Assembly: GCA_900215285.1 (NCBI GenBank)
Contig: OCMG01000004.1
Span: forward strand, 434,001-498,000
DNA: 64,000 nucleotides
DNA from: Ensifer adhaerens
GTDB taxonomy: Bacteria > Pseudomonadota > Alphaproteobacteria > Rhizobiales > Rhizobiaceae
Direction of reading: 5' to 3'
The position numbers and the translations under genes are program-made. Below the pieces are notes generated by a model. It saw only the letters and a program-made list of their open reading frames with translations. It had not been told where the DNA came from and searched no databases. This document shows positions 9,588 to 17,991 of this stretch, piece by piece (position 1 is the stretch's first letter; each line of letters starts with the position of its first letter).

Positions 9588-10534
9588 TGTCGGAAGCGAC
9601 TGAACCCACACCCTCAATCGCCTTCGATCCGGCGCTTCTCGCGCGGATGACGGGCGAACTCGGCGATGCGGCGAGCCTCGAGCGGATCTGCGGTGAGATC
9701 GCGGCAGCCTATATCGAATTCCTGCCCGACATCTTTCATGCAGAGACGGGCTACAAGATCGAGGTCCGCTTCGGATCGATGAAGACGGGCCTGAAGGAAG
9801 ACCTGCTGGCCGGTCTCGGCGAGACCGTGGCGCTGTGCGATGCGGCCCTGCGGGGATGGAGCCCGGAATTCACCATGGGCTGCGGCAGCGCCTTCGTGTT
9901 GACGCTTGTCGAGGCCATGCTTGGCGCGCCGCCGGAACTGATCGAGCCGCCGTCGGAACGCCTGCTTTCGAAGATCGAACTCGACCTGACGGAGATGATC
10001 TTCACGAAGGTCGCCAACGTGTTGCGCACGGCCGTCGTGACCGGCGGTAATTTCGAACCCGTGCTCGACAAGCCCTACAACGCCGGTGCACGTCCAAAGC
10101 CGCCGGAAGGCTATCGCGATCCCAATGCGGTGCTGATCAGCCTCATCATCAACTTCGGCAAGACGGAATCCCTGATCCATCTGGCGGTTCCGCAGCGCAA
10201 CCTTCTCAAGACCAAGATCACCAGCGCGAAATCCGCGGCGGCCGGCCGCGCCAAGAAGGAATGGACGGACCAGATCAAGGAGCAGGTCCAGCGCTCGCAG
10301 GTGACCGTCGAAGCCCGTATCAACCTCCAGGCGCAGACGCTCGGCGTCATCAGCAAGCTTCAGGTCGGCGATGTCATCCCGTTCGAGGATCTGGGCGACG
10401 TCAAGGTTCAGGTGAATGCCAACGGCAAGGAACTCTACTTCGGAGAGTTCGGCCGCAGCGGCGCGCGCTACACCGTCCGTGTCACCGACACCTACTCGAC
10501 GGAAAGCGACCTTCTCGAACATCTCATGGGGTGA
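9587..10534 (+). CDS. fliM: Flagellar motor switch protein FliM
   Basis: FliM is the middle C-ring protein that binds phospho-CheY and sets rotation. The 315-residue product has a divergent N-terminus, a CheC-like middle domain and a C-terminal SpoA domain (about residues 235-305, containing ARINLQAQTLGVISKLQVGDVIPF). The canonical N-terminal CheY-binding peptide of enterobacteria is not obvious, which fits the divergence of rhizobial FliM. Translationally coupled to motA. Confidence 0.93.
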   Translation: MSEATEPTPSIAFDPALLARMTGELGDAASLERICGEIAAAYIEFLPDIFHAETGYKIEVRFGSMKTGLKEDLLAGLGETVALCDAALRGWSPEFTMGCGSAFVLTLVEAMLGAPPELIEPPSERLLSKIELDLTEMIFTKVANVLRTAVVTGGNFEPVLDKPYNAGARPKPPEGYRDPNAVLISLIINFGKTESLIHLAVPQRNLLKTKITSAKSAAAGRAKKEWTDQIKEQVQRSQVTVEARINLQAQTLGVISKLQVGDVIPFEDLGDVKVQVNANGKELYFGEFGRSGARYTVRVTDTYSTESDLLEHLMG

Positions 10535-10786
10535 CCGCGCGCTCGCACGGTAGCTGCATCTTCAAGCCGGCGTCCACCAGGCGAATCGATCTGGCAACAC
10601 TGGCTTGAAATTCGTCCGAAACGTTCAGTTTCAGCAAGGCGAAGCAATCGTTTTTAAAGAAGAATCAGCTTAGGATTCGTGGACGTCGCTCCCGCATGCC
10701 AGCGGTGGCGAAATCTTCGACATCGACGTGCCTGCGGCTGGCCCTTGGTCACGCCTGGCGCAAGTTTGAACTGGAATAACTCAGGC

Positions 10787-11341
10787 ATGGCAAAGCAGAC
10801 GACGAAAACCGGAGAAGAACCCGCCGAGGATGACATCCTCGCGAATTTCTCGTCTGACGCCGCTCCCGATCTTGACGGGGGCCTGGACGACCAGATCGAC
10901 AGCCTGCGCGGTGTGCTGAAAAGCGACGCCGAAGGGACGCTACCGGAACTCGGTGAGACCGGCGGGTTCGACTTTGACGCCTCTGCCGGCGGCGGCATGG
11001 GTGATGCCGACCTTTCGCAGTTCGGTGGCGGTTTTGGTGGTGGCATGGATACGGGCCTCGGCGGCGCGAGCCAGACGGCCGGCAGCGCGCTTCACGCCAA
11101 CCTCGATCTTATCATGGATATTCCGATCGACGTGCAGATCGTGCTGGGAAACAGCCACATGCATGTCGCGACGCTGATGAACCTGACCGAGGGTGCAACG
11201 ATCGCGCTTGACCGCAAGATCGGTGATCCGGTCGAAGTGGTCGTGAACGGCCGGCAGATCGGCCGCGGCGAAATCACGGTTCTTGATGAAGACAATACGC
11301 GCTTTGGCATTCGAATGATCGAAGTCAAGGCGATCAAATGA
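10787..11341 (+). CDS. fliN: Flagellar motor switch protein FliN
   Basis: FliN forms the base of the C ring. I start at [16 protein letters not shown] (184 residues). The C-terminal SpoA domain (about residues 100-180, [20 protein letters not shown]...) is canonical. The N-terminal 95 residues are acidic and Gly-rich with low complexity ([14 protein letters not shown]) and roughly double the size of a minimal FliN. A 252-bp gap separates it from fliM, unlike the overlapping genes before it. No clear Shine-Dalgarno sequence precedes the start, so the start is the least certain point. Confidence 0.92.
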   Translation: MAKQTTKTGEEPAEDDILANFSSDAAPDLDGGLDDQIDSLRGVLKSDAEGTLPELGETGGFDFDASAGGGMGDADLSQFGGGFGGGMDTGLGGASQTAGSALHANLDLIMDIPIDVQIVLGNSHMHVATLMNLTEGATIALDRKIGDPVEVVVNGRQIGRGEITVLDEDNTRFGIRMIEVKAIK

Positions 11342-11399
11342 TGGAATGTTTCGGGTGAAATGCGCATTCGCCTGTAACGCTCTGTCCATCCGTTTCAAC

Positions 11400-11442
11400 G
11401 CAATTCCGGACGCGAACCGGTTCTCTCGTTCGCAGGAATTGC
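11400..11442. repeat. Rhizobial-type intergenic palindromic repeat, copy 1
   Basis: A 43-bp imperfect palindrome that begins GCAATTCCGG and ends AGGAATTGC, with CCGGTT near the centre. It fills part of the fliN-fliG gap. The same element recurs at 14321-14363, 62717-62760 and, in decayed form, at 60406-60438. Short dispersed palindromes of this kind are common in rhizobial intergenic DNA; their function is not settled. Confidence 0.75.
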
Positions 11443-11467
11443 TCCAGACTGCAGGTGCCGGAAACCC

Positions 11468-12508
11468 ATGATGGATTTCGAGGATTTTGAGGAACAGGTG
11501 TCCCACAAGCCGCTGACGCCGCCGGAAAAGGCGGCTGCCGTTCTTCTGTCGATGGGCAAGGGCGTCGCCGGCAAGCTTCTCAAGTTCTTCACCCAGCATG
11601 AGCTGCAGGTCATCATCCGCGCGGCCCAGAATCTCCGCACCATCCCGCCGCACGAACTCATCGCGCTTACCAACGAATTCGAGGATCTGTTCACCGAAGG
11701 CGCCGGCCTGATGGACAATGCCAAGGCCATGGAGAGCATTCTCGAAGAAGGCCTTACGCCGGAAGAGGTCGACAACCTGCTCGGTCGCCGCGCCACCTTC
11801 CAGGGCATTGAAGCGGCCTCCATCTGGGACGAGCTCGGCGAGACAGATCCGATCTTCGTCGCCAACTTCCTCGAGAAGGAACACCCGCAGACGGGCGCCT
11901 ATGTCCTGTCGATGGTTCCTTCGAGCTTCGGCGCCAAGGTGCTGATGGAGCTGAGCGAAGAGCGCCGCGCCGACGTCATCAACCGTACCGTGAACCTGAA
12001 GCAGGTCAGCCCGAAGGCGGCGGAAATCATCGAGAACCGCGTCGTCGAACTGATGCGCGCCATGGAAGCCGAAAAGAACGCGACCGGCACGGTCAAGGTC
12101 GCCGAACTGATGAACGAGCTGGAGAAGGAGCAGGTCGAACAGCTGCTCGGGGCTCTGGAATCGCTCAGCAAGGAAGCCGCCGAGAAGGTCCGCCCGCGCA
12201 TCTTCCTCTTCGAAGACCTGCTCACCATGCCGCAGCGCAGTCGCGTCACGCTGTTCAACGACATCTCGGCCGACGTCATCACCATGGCGCTGCGCGGCTC
12301 GCCGATGGATATCCGCGAGGCCGTCCTGTCAGCCATCGGCGCACGTCAGCGCCGCATGATCGAGTCGGACCTCGGCTCTGGAACAACGGGCATCAATCCG
12401 CGCGATATCGCCGTGGCTCGCCGCTCGATCGCGCAGGAAGCCATTCGACTTGCGAACAACAACCAGATAGAATTGAAGGAAAAGGCCGATTCATCGGCTG
12501 CGGCTTGA
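11468..12508 (+). CDS. fliG: Flagellar motor switch protein FliG
   Basis: FliG connects the C ring to the MS ring and interacts with MotA to produce torque. The 346-residue product has the three FliG domains: an N-terminal domain with LTPPEKAAAVLLSMGKG, a middle domain containing EKEHPQTGAYVLSMVPSSF (the EHPQ motif near residues 138-141), and a C-terminal domain with charged residues (FEDLLTMPQRSRVTLFNDIS). Two adjacent ATG codons are possible starts. Order fliM-fliN-fliG-flhB is preserved. Confidence 0.96.
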   Translation: MMDFEDFEEQVSHKPLTPPEKAAAVLLSMGKGVAGKLLKFFTQHELQVIIRAAQNLRTIPPHELIALTNEFEDLFTEGAGLMDNAKAMESILEEGLTPEEVDNLLGRRATFQGIEAASIWDELGETDPIFVANFLEKEHPQTGAYVLSMVPSSFGAKVLMELSEERRADVINRTVNLKQVSPKAAEIIENRVVELMRAMEAEKNATGTVKVAELMNELEKEQVEQLLGALESLSKEAAEKVRPRIFLFEDLLTMPQRSRVTLFNDISADVITMALRGSPMDIREAVLSAIGARQRRMIESDLGSGTTGINPRDIAVARRSIAQEAIRLANNNQIELKEKADSSAAA

Positions 12509-12672
12509 CGATCGCCCTTCTTTCATGCCGGCATGGCCCGGCGCGCCGCCGCACGCGTTCGAATAGGCGTCGCGGTCCCATTGACCCGCGCCGACGTGTT
12601 ATTTCTCTATTTCGGATGTCATCACCGCAGAATTGCAATAAAGTCCGGTGCGACATGCTTGAGGGCTGATCC

Positions 12673-13761
12673 ATGGCGGATGACGACGACAAGGAGAGCA
12701 AGACAGAAGACCCGACAGAGAAGCGAAAACAGGACGCGCTTGAAGAAGGCAATATCCCGTTTTCGCGAGAAATGACGGCCTTTGCCTCGACTGTCGCCAT
12801 CTATGTCTTCATTGTCTTCTTTGCTGCGGACGGTTCGCTGCGCGTTGCCGGGAGCCTGAAGGATATTTTCGAGCAGGCCGATCAGTGGCGGCTCGATGCC
12901 CGTACCGACGTCATCTCGCTGTTTTACCGGCTGGCCTGGAACGCCGGGAGCGTCGTTGTCCCGGCCCTGGTGCTCATCATGGGCTTCGGCGTGGCCTCAT
13001 CCGTCCTTCAGAACATGCCGAGCCCGGTTCTGGACCGCATTGCGCCGAAGCTCTCCCGGATATCTCTTGCGGCCGGGATCGGCCGTTTGTTCAGCCTGCA
13101 TACGCTGGTCGAATTCGGGAAATCGCTCATCAAGGTGATCCTGGTCTCGATCGTTGTCATTTTCGCGCTGAAAAGCGAGTTCTTCGATTCCCTCACGCTG
13201 ATGTTCTCCGACCCGTCCGTGCTGTTCAGGCGGATGATGGACGACATGCGCACCATCCTGATCGTCATGCTCTTCGCCACCGCACTGATCGGGCTGGGCG
13301 ACTTCTTCTGGACCCGACGCGAGTGGTTCGAAAACCTGAAAATGACGAAGCAGGAGATCAAGGAGGAGTTCAAGCAGGCTCAGGGCGACCCGGTCATGAA
13401 AGCCAAGCAGCGCTCCTTCGCGCGCACATTGCTGCGTCGGCGCATGATGGCGAACGTGCCGCGCGCCACGCTGGTCGTCGCCAATCCGACGCACTTTGCC
13501 GTCGCCCTGCGTTATGTTCGGGAGGAAAACGAGGCGCCCATCGTCGTGGCAAAGGGGCAGGACATCATCGCGCTGCGCATCCGCGAACTGGCAGAGCAGA
13601 ACAACATTCCCGTTTTTGAAGATCCGCCTCTGGCACGCTCAATGTTTGCGCAAGTCTCGGTGGATAGTGTCATCCCACCGGTGTTTTACAAGGCCGTCGC
13701 CGAGCTTATTCACCGCGTCTACTCGAAGCAGAACAAGTCCAGACAAAATAAGCGTGGCTAA
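12673..13761 (+). CDS. flhB: Flagellar export switch protein FlhB
   Basis: FlhB is a membrane component of the export gate that switches substrate class from rod/hook to filament after self-cleavage. The 362-residue product starts with the acidic tract MADDDDKESKTEDPTEKR, has four hydrophobic segments (about 36-52, 91-112, 150-168, 193-212) and the autocleavage motif NPTH at residues 271-274, followed by the cytoplasmic C-terminal domain. All key residues are intact. The stop overlaps the next gene's ATG by one base. Confidence 0.96.
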   Translation: MADDDDKESKTEDPTEKRKQDALEEGNIPFSREMTAFASTVAIYVFIVFFAADGSLRVAGSLKDIFEQADQWRLDARTDVISLFYRLAWNAGSVVVPALVLIMGFGVASSVLQNMPSPVLDRIAPKLSRISLAAGIGRLFSLHTLVEFGKSLIKVILVSIVVIFALKSEFFDSLTLMFSDPSVLFRRMMDDMRTILIVMLFATALIGLGDFFWTRREWFENLKMTKQEIKEEFKQAQGDPVMKAKQRSFARTLLRRRMMANVPRATLVVANPTHFAVALRYVREENEAPIVVAKGQDIIALRIRELAEQNNIPVFEDPPLARSMFAQVSVDSVIPPVFYKAVAELIHRVYSKQNKSRQNKRG

Positions 13762-14201
13762 TGAGAAAGAACCCCTTTTCTGAACAGCGCGAACGAATTC
13801 TGGCCGAGGCAATCCGCCCGGTAGCCTCGGAATTGCGACTGGTCGACGCCGCGGACCTGATTTCACTTCTCAAGTTCGAGCATTATGGCAGCCTCGCCGA
13901 TCTCGTGGCTTCGGCGGCGGAGCTTTACTTCCATCCCGGCACCGTTTCACTCGGAGTCGGCGGGAACTACCGCCTCGAATGGGACAGCGAGCCGGAAATC
14001 GAACTCGATCTCGAGATCAAGCCGCAAGGCGTGACAATTTACGCCAAGCTGGCGCTGAGCAAGAATCACGCCGGCGTCGAGATCAGCCATATCGACTTCA
14101 AGAATCCCGCACCCAATCCAGAAGACAATACGATCTTCCTGCGCCAGGCGCTGGCCAATTCACGCTACTATACAAGCCAGAGCGCAGCCATGGCCGGTTG
14201 A
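13761..14201 (+). CDS. Unknown cytoplasmic protein coupled to flhB
   Basis: I do not recognise this 146-residue product. It has no signal peptide or membrane helix. The N-terminal half is helical and charged (SEQRERILAEAIRPVASELRLVDAADLISLLKFEHYGSLADL), the C-terminal half is predicted beta-rich (LGVGGNYRLEWDSEPEIELDLEIKPQGVTIYAKLALS). The one-base overlap with flhB makes translational coupling very likely, so a link with flagellar export or motor function is a reasonable inference. Normal codon use and tight linkage argue that the gene is real. Confidence 0.75.
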   Translation: MRKNPFSEQRERILAEAIRPVASELRLVDAADLISLLKFEHYGSLADLVASAAELYFHPGTVSLGVGGNYRLEWDSEPEIELDLEIKPQGVTIYAKLALSKNHAGVEISHIDFKNPAPNPEDNTIFLRQALANSRYYTSQSAAMAG

Positions 14202-14320
14202 CGGCCATCGTCCCCTCAGCCCGCAATACACGAAGAAATCCCCTCTGCCCTGGCCTTCAGAGCCAGGAGCGCTGCAGTGTTCAACGGAAGCACTGAGACG
14301 CCCTATCCCATTGTTTTAGC

Positions 14321-14363
14321 GCAATTCCGATGCGAAACCGGTTTCCACTTTCGCTGGAATGGC
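14321..14363. repeat. Rhizobial-type intergenic palindromic repeat, copy 2
   Basis: A 43-bp imperfect palindrome from GCAATTCC to GGAATGGC with central AACCGGTTT. It lies between the convergent 146-aa gene and visR, ending one base before the visR stop codon. The arms can pair as a long hairpin in RNA from either strand, so it may end transcription of both genes. Same family as copy 1. Confidence 0.75.
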
Positions 14364-14364
14364 T

Positions 14365-15099
14365 CTAATTGATGTAGCCGAGACGGATCGCCTTGGCGAT
14401 CGCCTGAATCCGGTTGACGGAATCCAGCTTGGTCGTGGCCGTGCCGAGATAGGCGTTCACGGTGTGAACCGACAGCCCGAGCTTTTCAGCGATTTCTTCG
14501 CTCGTACGCCCGTCACCGGCCATTTGAAGGCAGGCAATTTCGCGCTCCGTCAGCATTTCGGCCGGCTGCCCACGCCGCTCCTCGTACTGCAACTGGCGTG
14601 CCAGCGCTCCCGTCACCTGCAAATGGGTGTCGAGGATCGTTTCGCTCGTCAGGTCCAGATAGGCGGAGGTGAAAACGGCAAATCCGTTGCCGGTGGAGCC
14701 CAATCGCACCGGAAACGCAATGCCTGCAAAAGGCAGCGTGCGACCGCGCAGGCGCGTTACGAACGTGTCGAAATCCACGGTCTCGCTCGTCGAACTCTCA
14801 TCGCGGCCGTTCCATAGCAGGGGCAGGATCGAGACGTCGATGTGTTCAACCATCGCGTCGCCGTACAGGTCAAGCACCTCCTGTGCGCCGCAGGCACCCG
14901 TTGGAAAATTGTCCGCCAGAATCTTTATCGAACGCTTGGAGGACAGGCCTGAACCGGACACCCGCAAGACAGCGAAATTGCGGGCATTCAACTGTCGCTG
15001 GAGGGCCGTCATCTGCTGCAGAAGGTCGGCGCCCTTGCGGCCGCGAACCTTCGGCGCCCCCAACGTGTCCGGCTCGTACCGTTCATGTAGTTGCGCCAT
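14365..15099 (-). CDS. visR: LuxR-type motility regulator VisR
   Basis: VisR, acting with VisN, is the top transcriptional activator of flagellar, motility and chemotaxis genes in Rhizobiaceae (through the regulator Rem). The 244-residue product has an N-terminal ligand-binding-like domain and a C-terminal LuxR/GerE helix-turn-helix (about residues 178-240, LTEREIACLQMAGDGRTSEEIA then LSVHTVNAYL). It lies 53 bp downstream of visN on the same strand, the usual pair arrangement. Rem is not in this window. Confidence 0.92.
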   Translation of the reverse strand: MAQLHERYEPDTLGAPKVRGRKGADLLQQMTALQRQLNARNFAVLRVSGSGLSSKRSIKILADNFPTGACGAQEVLDLYGDAMVEHIDVSILPLLWNGRDESSTSETVDFDTFVTRLRGRTLPFAGIAFPVRLGSTGNGFAVFTSAYLDLTSETILDTHLQVTGALARQLQYEERRGQPAEMLTEREIACLQMAGDGRTSEEIAEKLGLSVHTVNAYLGTATTKLDSVNRIQAIAKAIRLGYIN

Positions 15100-15152
15100 T
15101 CGTCGTCCTCGGTTGGTCCAGCGTCAGTGCGCACAGCGAAAAGGCTGCAGAC

Positions 15153-15887
15153 CTAGACAAGATTGTTTCGCACCGCATAGGCAATTGCCTCCGAGCGGTT
15201 CTTCGTCGCCGTCTTGCGCATGACACTCGTGATGTAGTTGTTGATGGTATTCTTGGAGATGCCCAAAATCATGGCGATCTCGTCACTCGTTTTGCCCTCG
15301 GCAATCCAGTAGATGCATTCCAGCTCGCGGTCGGTCAAATCCATGTCGCGATCCATCTGGACCTTGCGCGAAGTCCTCATGCTCAAAATGTAGCCCGCCA
15401 GCAGACCGGCCTCCATCACCCGCTGGCTGGAATGAGCCGTGTTGTCCGGCATCAGGAACAACAGAATGTAGCGCGAGCGTCCGGCATTGAACAGCATCGA
15501 GCAATATTGGCGGCTCACGCCCTCAGGAAGCACGGCATCGTCGGGAAAGAACGCAAAGGCAGGTTGCAGCGCGGACAGGCATTTTTCGAACTCGTTGGAA
15601 CGGTGATAGCTCGCATGCAACTCATCATCGATCTGGCGCACCAGATCAAACGGCCAGTTGGAGGCAAGCACGTTGTCCAGACGCTGGTCGCTGACCATGT
15701 CGTAGCGTGCAACGAGATAGGCATAGGCGCCGCAATAATCGGTCAGGATGCCAAACGGTGTGGAAAGCCTCAGATCGTCTGCCGCTCTGGAAAGGCGCGT
15801 TACGAGGAACTCCCGGCTCATCATGCGCCGGGCCACTTCTGGCCGGTCAAACGACTGGCCTGCAGGAGTGACATTCCTCGAACTCAT
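15153..15887 (-). CDS. visN: LuxR-type motility regulator VisN
   Basis: VisN is the partner of VisR in the VisNR activator of the rhizobial motility cascade. I start at MSSRNVTPAGQSFDRPEVARR, giving 244 residues, close to the size of VisR; an upstream extension in the same frame (about 60 codons) has no regulator-like sequence. The C-terminal LuxR-type helix-turn-helix is clear (LTDRELECIYWIAEGKTSDEIAMI then ISKNTINNYIT). It heads the visN-visR pair; its promoter must lie in the 198 bp between it and fliF. Confidence 0.92.
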   Translation of the reverse strand: MSSRNVTPAGQSFDRPEVARRMMSREFLVTRLSRAADDLRLSTPFGILTDYCGAYAYLVARYDMVSDQRLDNVLASNWPFDLVRQIDDELHASYHRSNEFEKCLSALQPAFAFFPDDAVLPEGVSRQYCSMLFNAGRSRYILLFLMPDNTAHSSQRVMEAGLLAGYILSMRTSRKVQMDRDMDLTDRELECIYWIAEGKTSDEIAMILGISKNTINNYITSVMRKTATKNRSEAIAYAVRNNLV

Positions 15888-15980
15888 TACATCCCCAGTG
15901 CCTCGGAAAGGCAGCGTGTCCGAAATGCCGGGCACACCTTGCAACCGGTCAATTCGAATCATCCGAGTGTATCGCCAGCG

Positions 15981-15995
15981 GTGTCTAGGGGACAC
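15981..15995. promoter_or_regulatory. Inverted repeat upstream of visN
   Basis: GTGTC-N5-GACAC, a short dyad 94-108 bp upstream of the visN start codon. The position fits a regulator-binding site for the top motility regulator, but the arms are only 5 bp and I cannot name a binding protein. It is the only dyad of note in this promoter region. Confidence 0.3.
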
Positions 15996-16068
15996 ACACA
16001 AAATCGGGGGATGTGGCACTATCACCAGCCTGTTTGGCGTGGCACCGAGGAAAGATTCAACCTGTCGC

Positions 16069-16099
16069 AAAAAGGAAACAGGGCGTTACGCCGCCCTGT
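16069..16099 (-). terminator. Hairpin terminator containing the fliF stop codon
   Basis: Read on the minus strand, ACAGGGCG (16092-16099 complement) pairs with CGCCCTGT (16078-16085 complement); the 6-base loop GCGTAA contains the fliF stop codon TAA. The stem is followed by TTCCTTTTT. This is a classic rho-independent terminator for the chemotaxis-fliF transcript and separates it from the visN promoter. Confidence 0.8.
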
Positions 16100-17807
16100 C
16101 TACCGCCCACTTTCTGAGAATCTTGGCCGCCCGCTCTTCGCTGATCTCGACCATACGGGCCAGGCGCCGTTCCGGGCCTTCCTTCACGCGGCGATTGAAG
16201 CCACCCTCGTCGTCGTCTCCTGCAGTGAGTAGGTCTTCCGTGCTGTCGAAGCCGAAGTCGGAGCCGAAGCCCTCCATGAGCGTGGCGCCGGGTCCGTCGA
16301 CCCCGGACGGTGCGAAATCCGGCAGTTCGAGACCGAGCGAGTCCGCCTGGCCTTCGATCGCCCCACCAGGCGCACCGGCGGCGCCTGCCACGACGAGGCC
16401 GGTGCCCATCGACTTGGCGAGCGGACGGAAGCCGAGCCAGACGATCAGGAATGCCACGACAATGAAGGCGAGCGAATTGATGATGCCGGCGAGATTGCGC
16501 GACAGGATTTCCATGATGCCCGGGCCGGACGCCGCACCATCGGCGATCAGCTCGTTCTCGAGGAAGTCCATGACCGTCACGTTGATCTCGTCGCCCCGCT
16601 TGGGATCGATACCGGCAGCGGCTGCGACGACCTTCTGCATCTCGGCAACGTAGGTGTCGATCTTGGCCTGATCCACGGGTTCACCAACCAGCTTCGCGAC
16701 GCGGGCCTTGTTGACCACGACAGCAATCGAAAGCTTTTCCACCGAATAGCTGTTCCGGACCGTGGCCACGGTCTTGCTATTGATCTCGTAGTTGGTGGTC
16801 TCTTCCTTCTTCGCCTGCTCGTCATTCTGCGACGGGCCGCCCTTGTTGGCGCCAGCGGCGGGTCCTTGCGGGATGTTCTGCTGGACGGTCGTGGCACCGT
16901 TGTTTTCGGTCTGCTGCGATTTCTGGTTCTCACTGGTCGTGCGAACGGAGCGCTCAACCTTCGAATCCGGATCGAACGTGGTTTCCTGCGTCTGCTGTGA
17001 GTCGGTATTCAGCTTAGCAACGACACTGGCGCGGAAATTGTCGATGCCCAGGAAGGGCGACAAGGCCTTGTCGATATTGTTCTGAATTTCCTGCTGGACC
17101 TGCAACTCGGTGTTCAGGGAGCGATTGGCTGCGCTGTTCGAATAGTCGTCGCCCGAGGCCAACAACTGGCCGGAGGAATCGAGGATTGTGACGTCGTCGG
17201 GGCTGAGGCCCGGCACGGAGGACGCGACGAGATGGCGGATGGCCATGGCGGCCTTGCGTCCTGCCTGCGCGCCTGCGCGGATCATGACGGAAGCAGTCGG
17301 CTTCTGCGTGCCTTCGCGGAAGGAGCCCTGATCGGCGAGAACGATGTGAACGCGTGCAGCCGAAACGCCCTGAATCTGCTGGATGGTGCGGGCGATTTCG
17401 CCTTCCAGCGCGCGGACCTTGGTGATCTGCTGCATGAACGAGGTCAGGCCCAGTGAGCCGACCTTGTCGAAAAGCTCGTAGCCGGAATTGGCGCTGTTGG
17501 GCAGTCCCTGCTCGGCGAGCATGAGGCGCGCCTGGCCCGTCTGGCCCACCTTGACCTTGATGCTGGTACCGTCCGTGCCCTGCTCGAAGGGGATTCCTGC
17601 CCCAGCAAGCGCGAGACTGATCTGGCTTACGTCGCTCGCATCGAGACCGACGTACAGCGTCTCCATCGACGGCTTGTTGAGATAGTAGGTGGCGCCGAGG
17701 ATGAGTGCGACAGTCAGAACGCCGACACCGGCGAGGGCTGCAAGGCGGCCTGTCCCCAGGCCCGCCAGGTTCTTGCCGATCGCCATAAGCTGATTCAACA
17801 GATTCAT
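16086..17807 (-). CDS. fliF: Flagellar MS-ring protein FliF
   Basis: FliF forms the MS ring, the first structure of the basal body. From the ATG of MNLLNQLMAIGKNLAG the product is 573 residues, the rhizobial size. It has an N-terminal membrane helix (about 24-45), periplasmic ring-building motifs (LPNSANSGYELFDK, VRALEGEIARTIQQIQGVSAARVHI), a second membrane helix near residue 455-475 and a C-terminal FliG-binding tail. ATG codons 18-21 bases upstream (17825/17828) are alternative starts. It is the last gene of the che operon. Confidence 0.95.
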   Translation of the reverse strand: MNLLNQLMAIGKNLAGLGTGRLAALAGVGVLTVALILGATYYLNKPSMETLYVGLDASDVSQISLALAGAGIPFEQGTDGTSIKVKVGQTGQARLMLAEQGLPNSANSGYELFDKVGSLGLTSFMQQITKVRALEGEIARTIQQIQGVSAARVHIVLADQGSFREGTQKPTASVMIRAGAQAGRKAAMAIRHLVASSVPGLSPDDVTILDSSGQLLASGDDYSNSAANRSLNTELQVQQEIQNNIDKALSPFLGIDNFRASVVAKLNTDSQQTQETTFDPDSKVERSVRTTSENQKSQQTENNGATTVQQNIPQGPAAGANKGGPSQNDEQAKKEETTNYEINSKTVATVRNSYSVEKLSIAVVVNKARVAKLVGEPVDQAKIDTYVAEMQKVVAAAAGIDPKRGDEINVTVMDFLENELIADGAASGPGIMEILSRNLAGIINSLAFIVVAFLIVWLGFRPLAKSMGTGLVVAGAAGAPGGAIEGQADSLGLELPDFAPSGVDGPGATLMEGFGSDFGFDSTEDLLTAGDDDEGGFNRRVKEGPERRLARMVEISEERAAKILRKWAVDRAA

Positions 17808-17991
17808 TCTGTTCCGCACCGTCATCATTGACTTGTGGCGGGATCCTCGGACCGGACCGTGTCCGTCAGAAGCTCCGATGCAGGGATGCAATCCGGGAAT
17901 CGCACCACAGCATTTTGCCGTTGTCCCAGATTAGGAATCGAAACTTGCGCGAACTTGTCGGGCGGTGGCGGAAGCCTTGGCGGGTCCCGTC

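Noticed and set aside
8514..9617. N-terminal extension of the flgF frame through the intergenic region and across motA
   Set aside because: FlgF homology begins exactly at METGIYVSL; the extension is antisense to motA.
15888..16070. Upstream extension of visN
   Set aside because: The extra 60 codons have no LuxR-regulator similarity and would cover the promoter; size from the inner ATG matches VisR.
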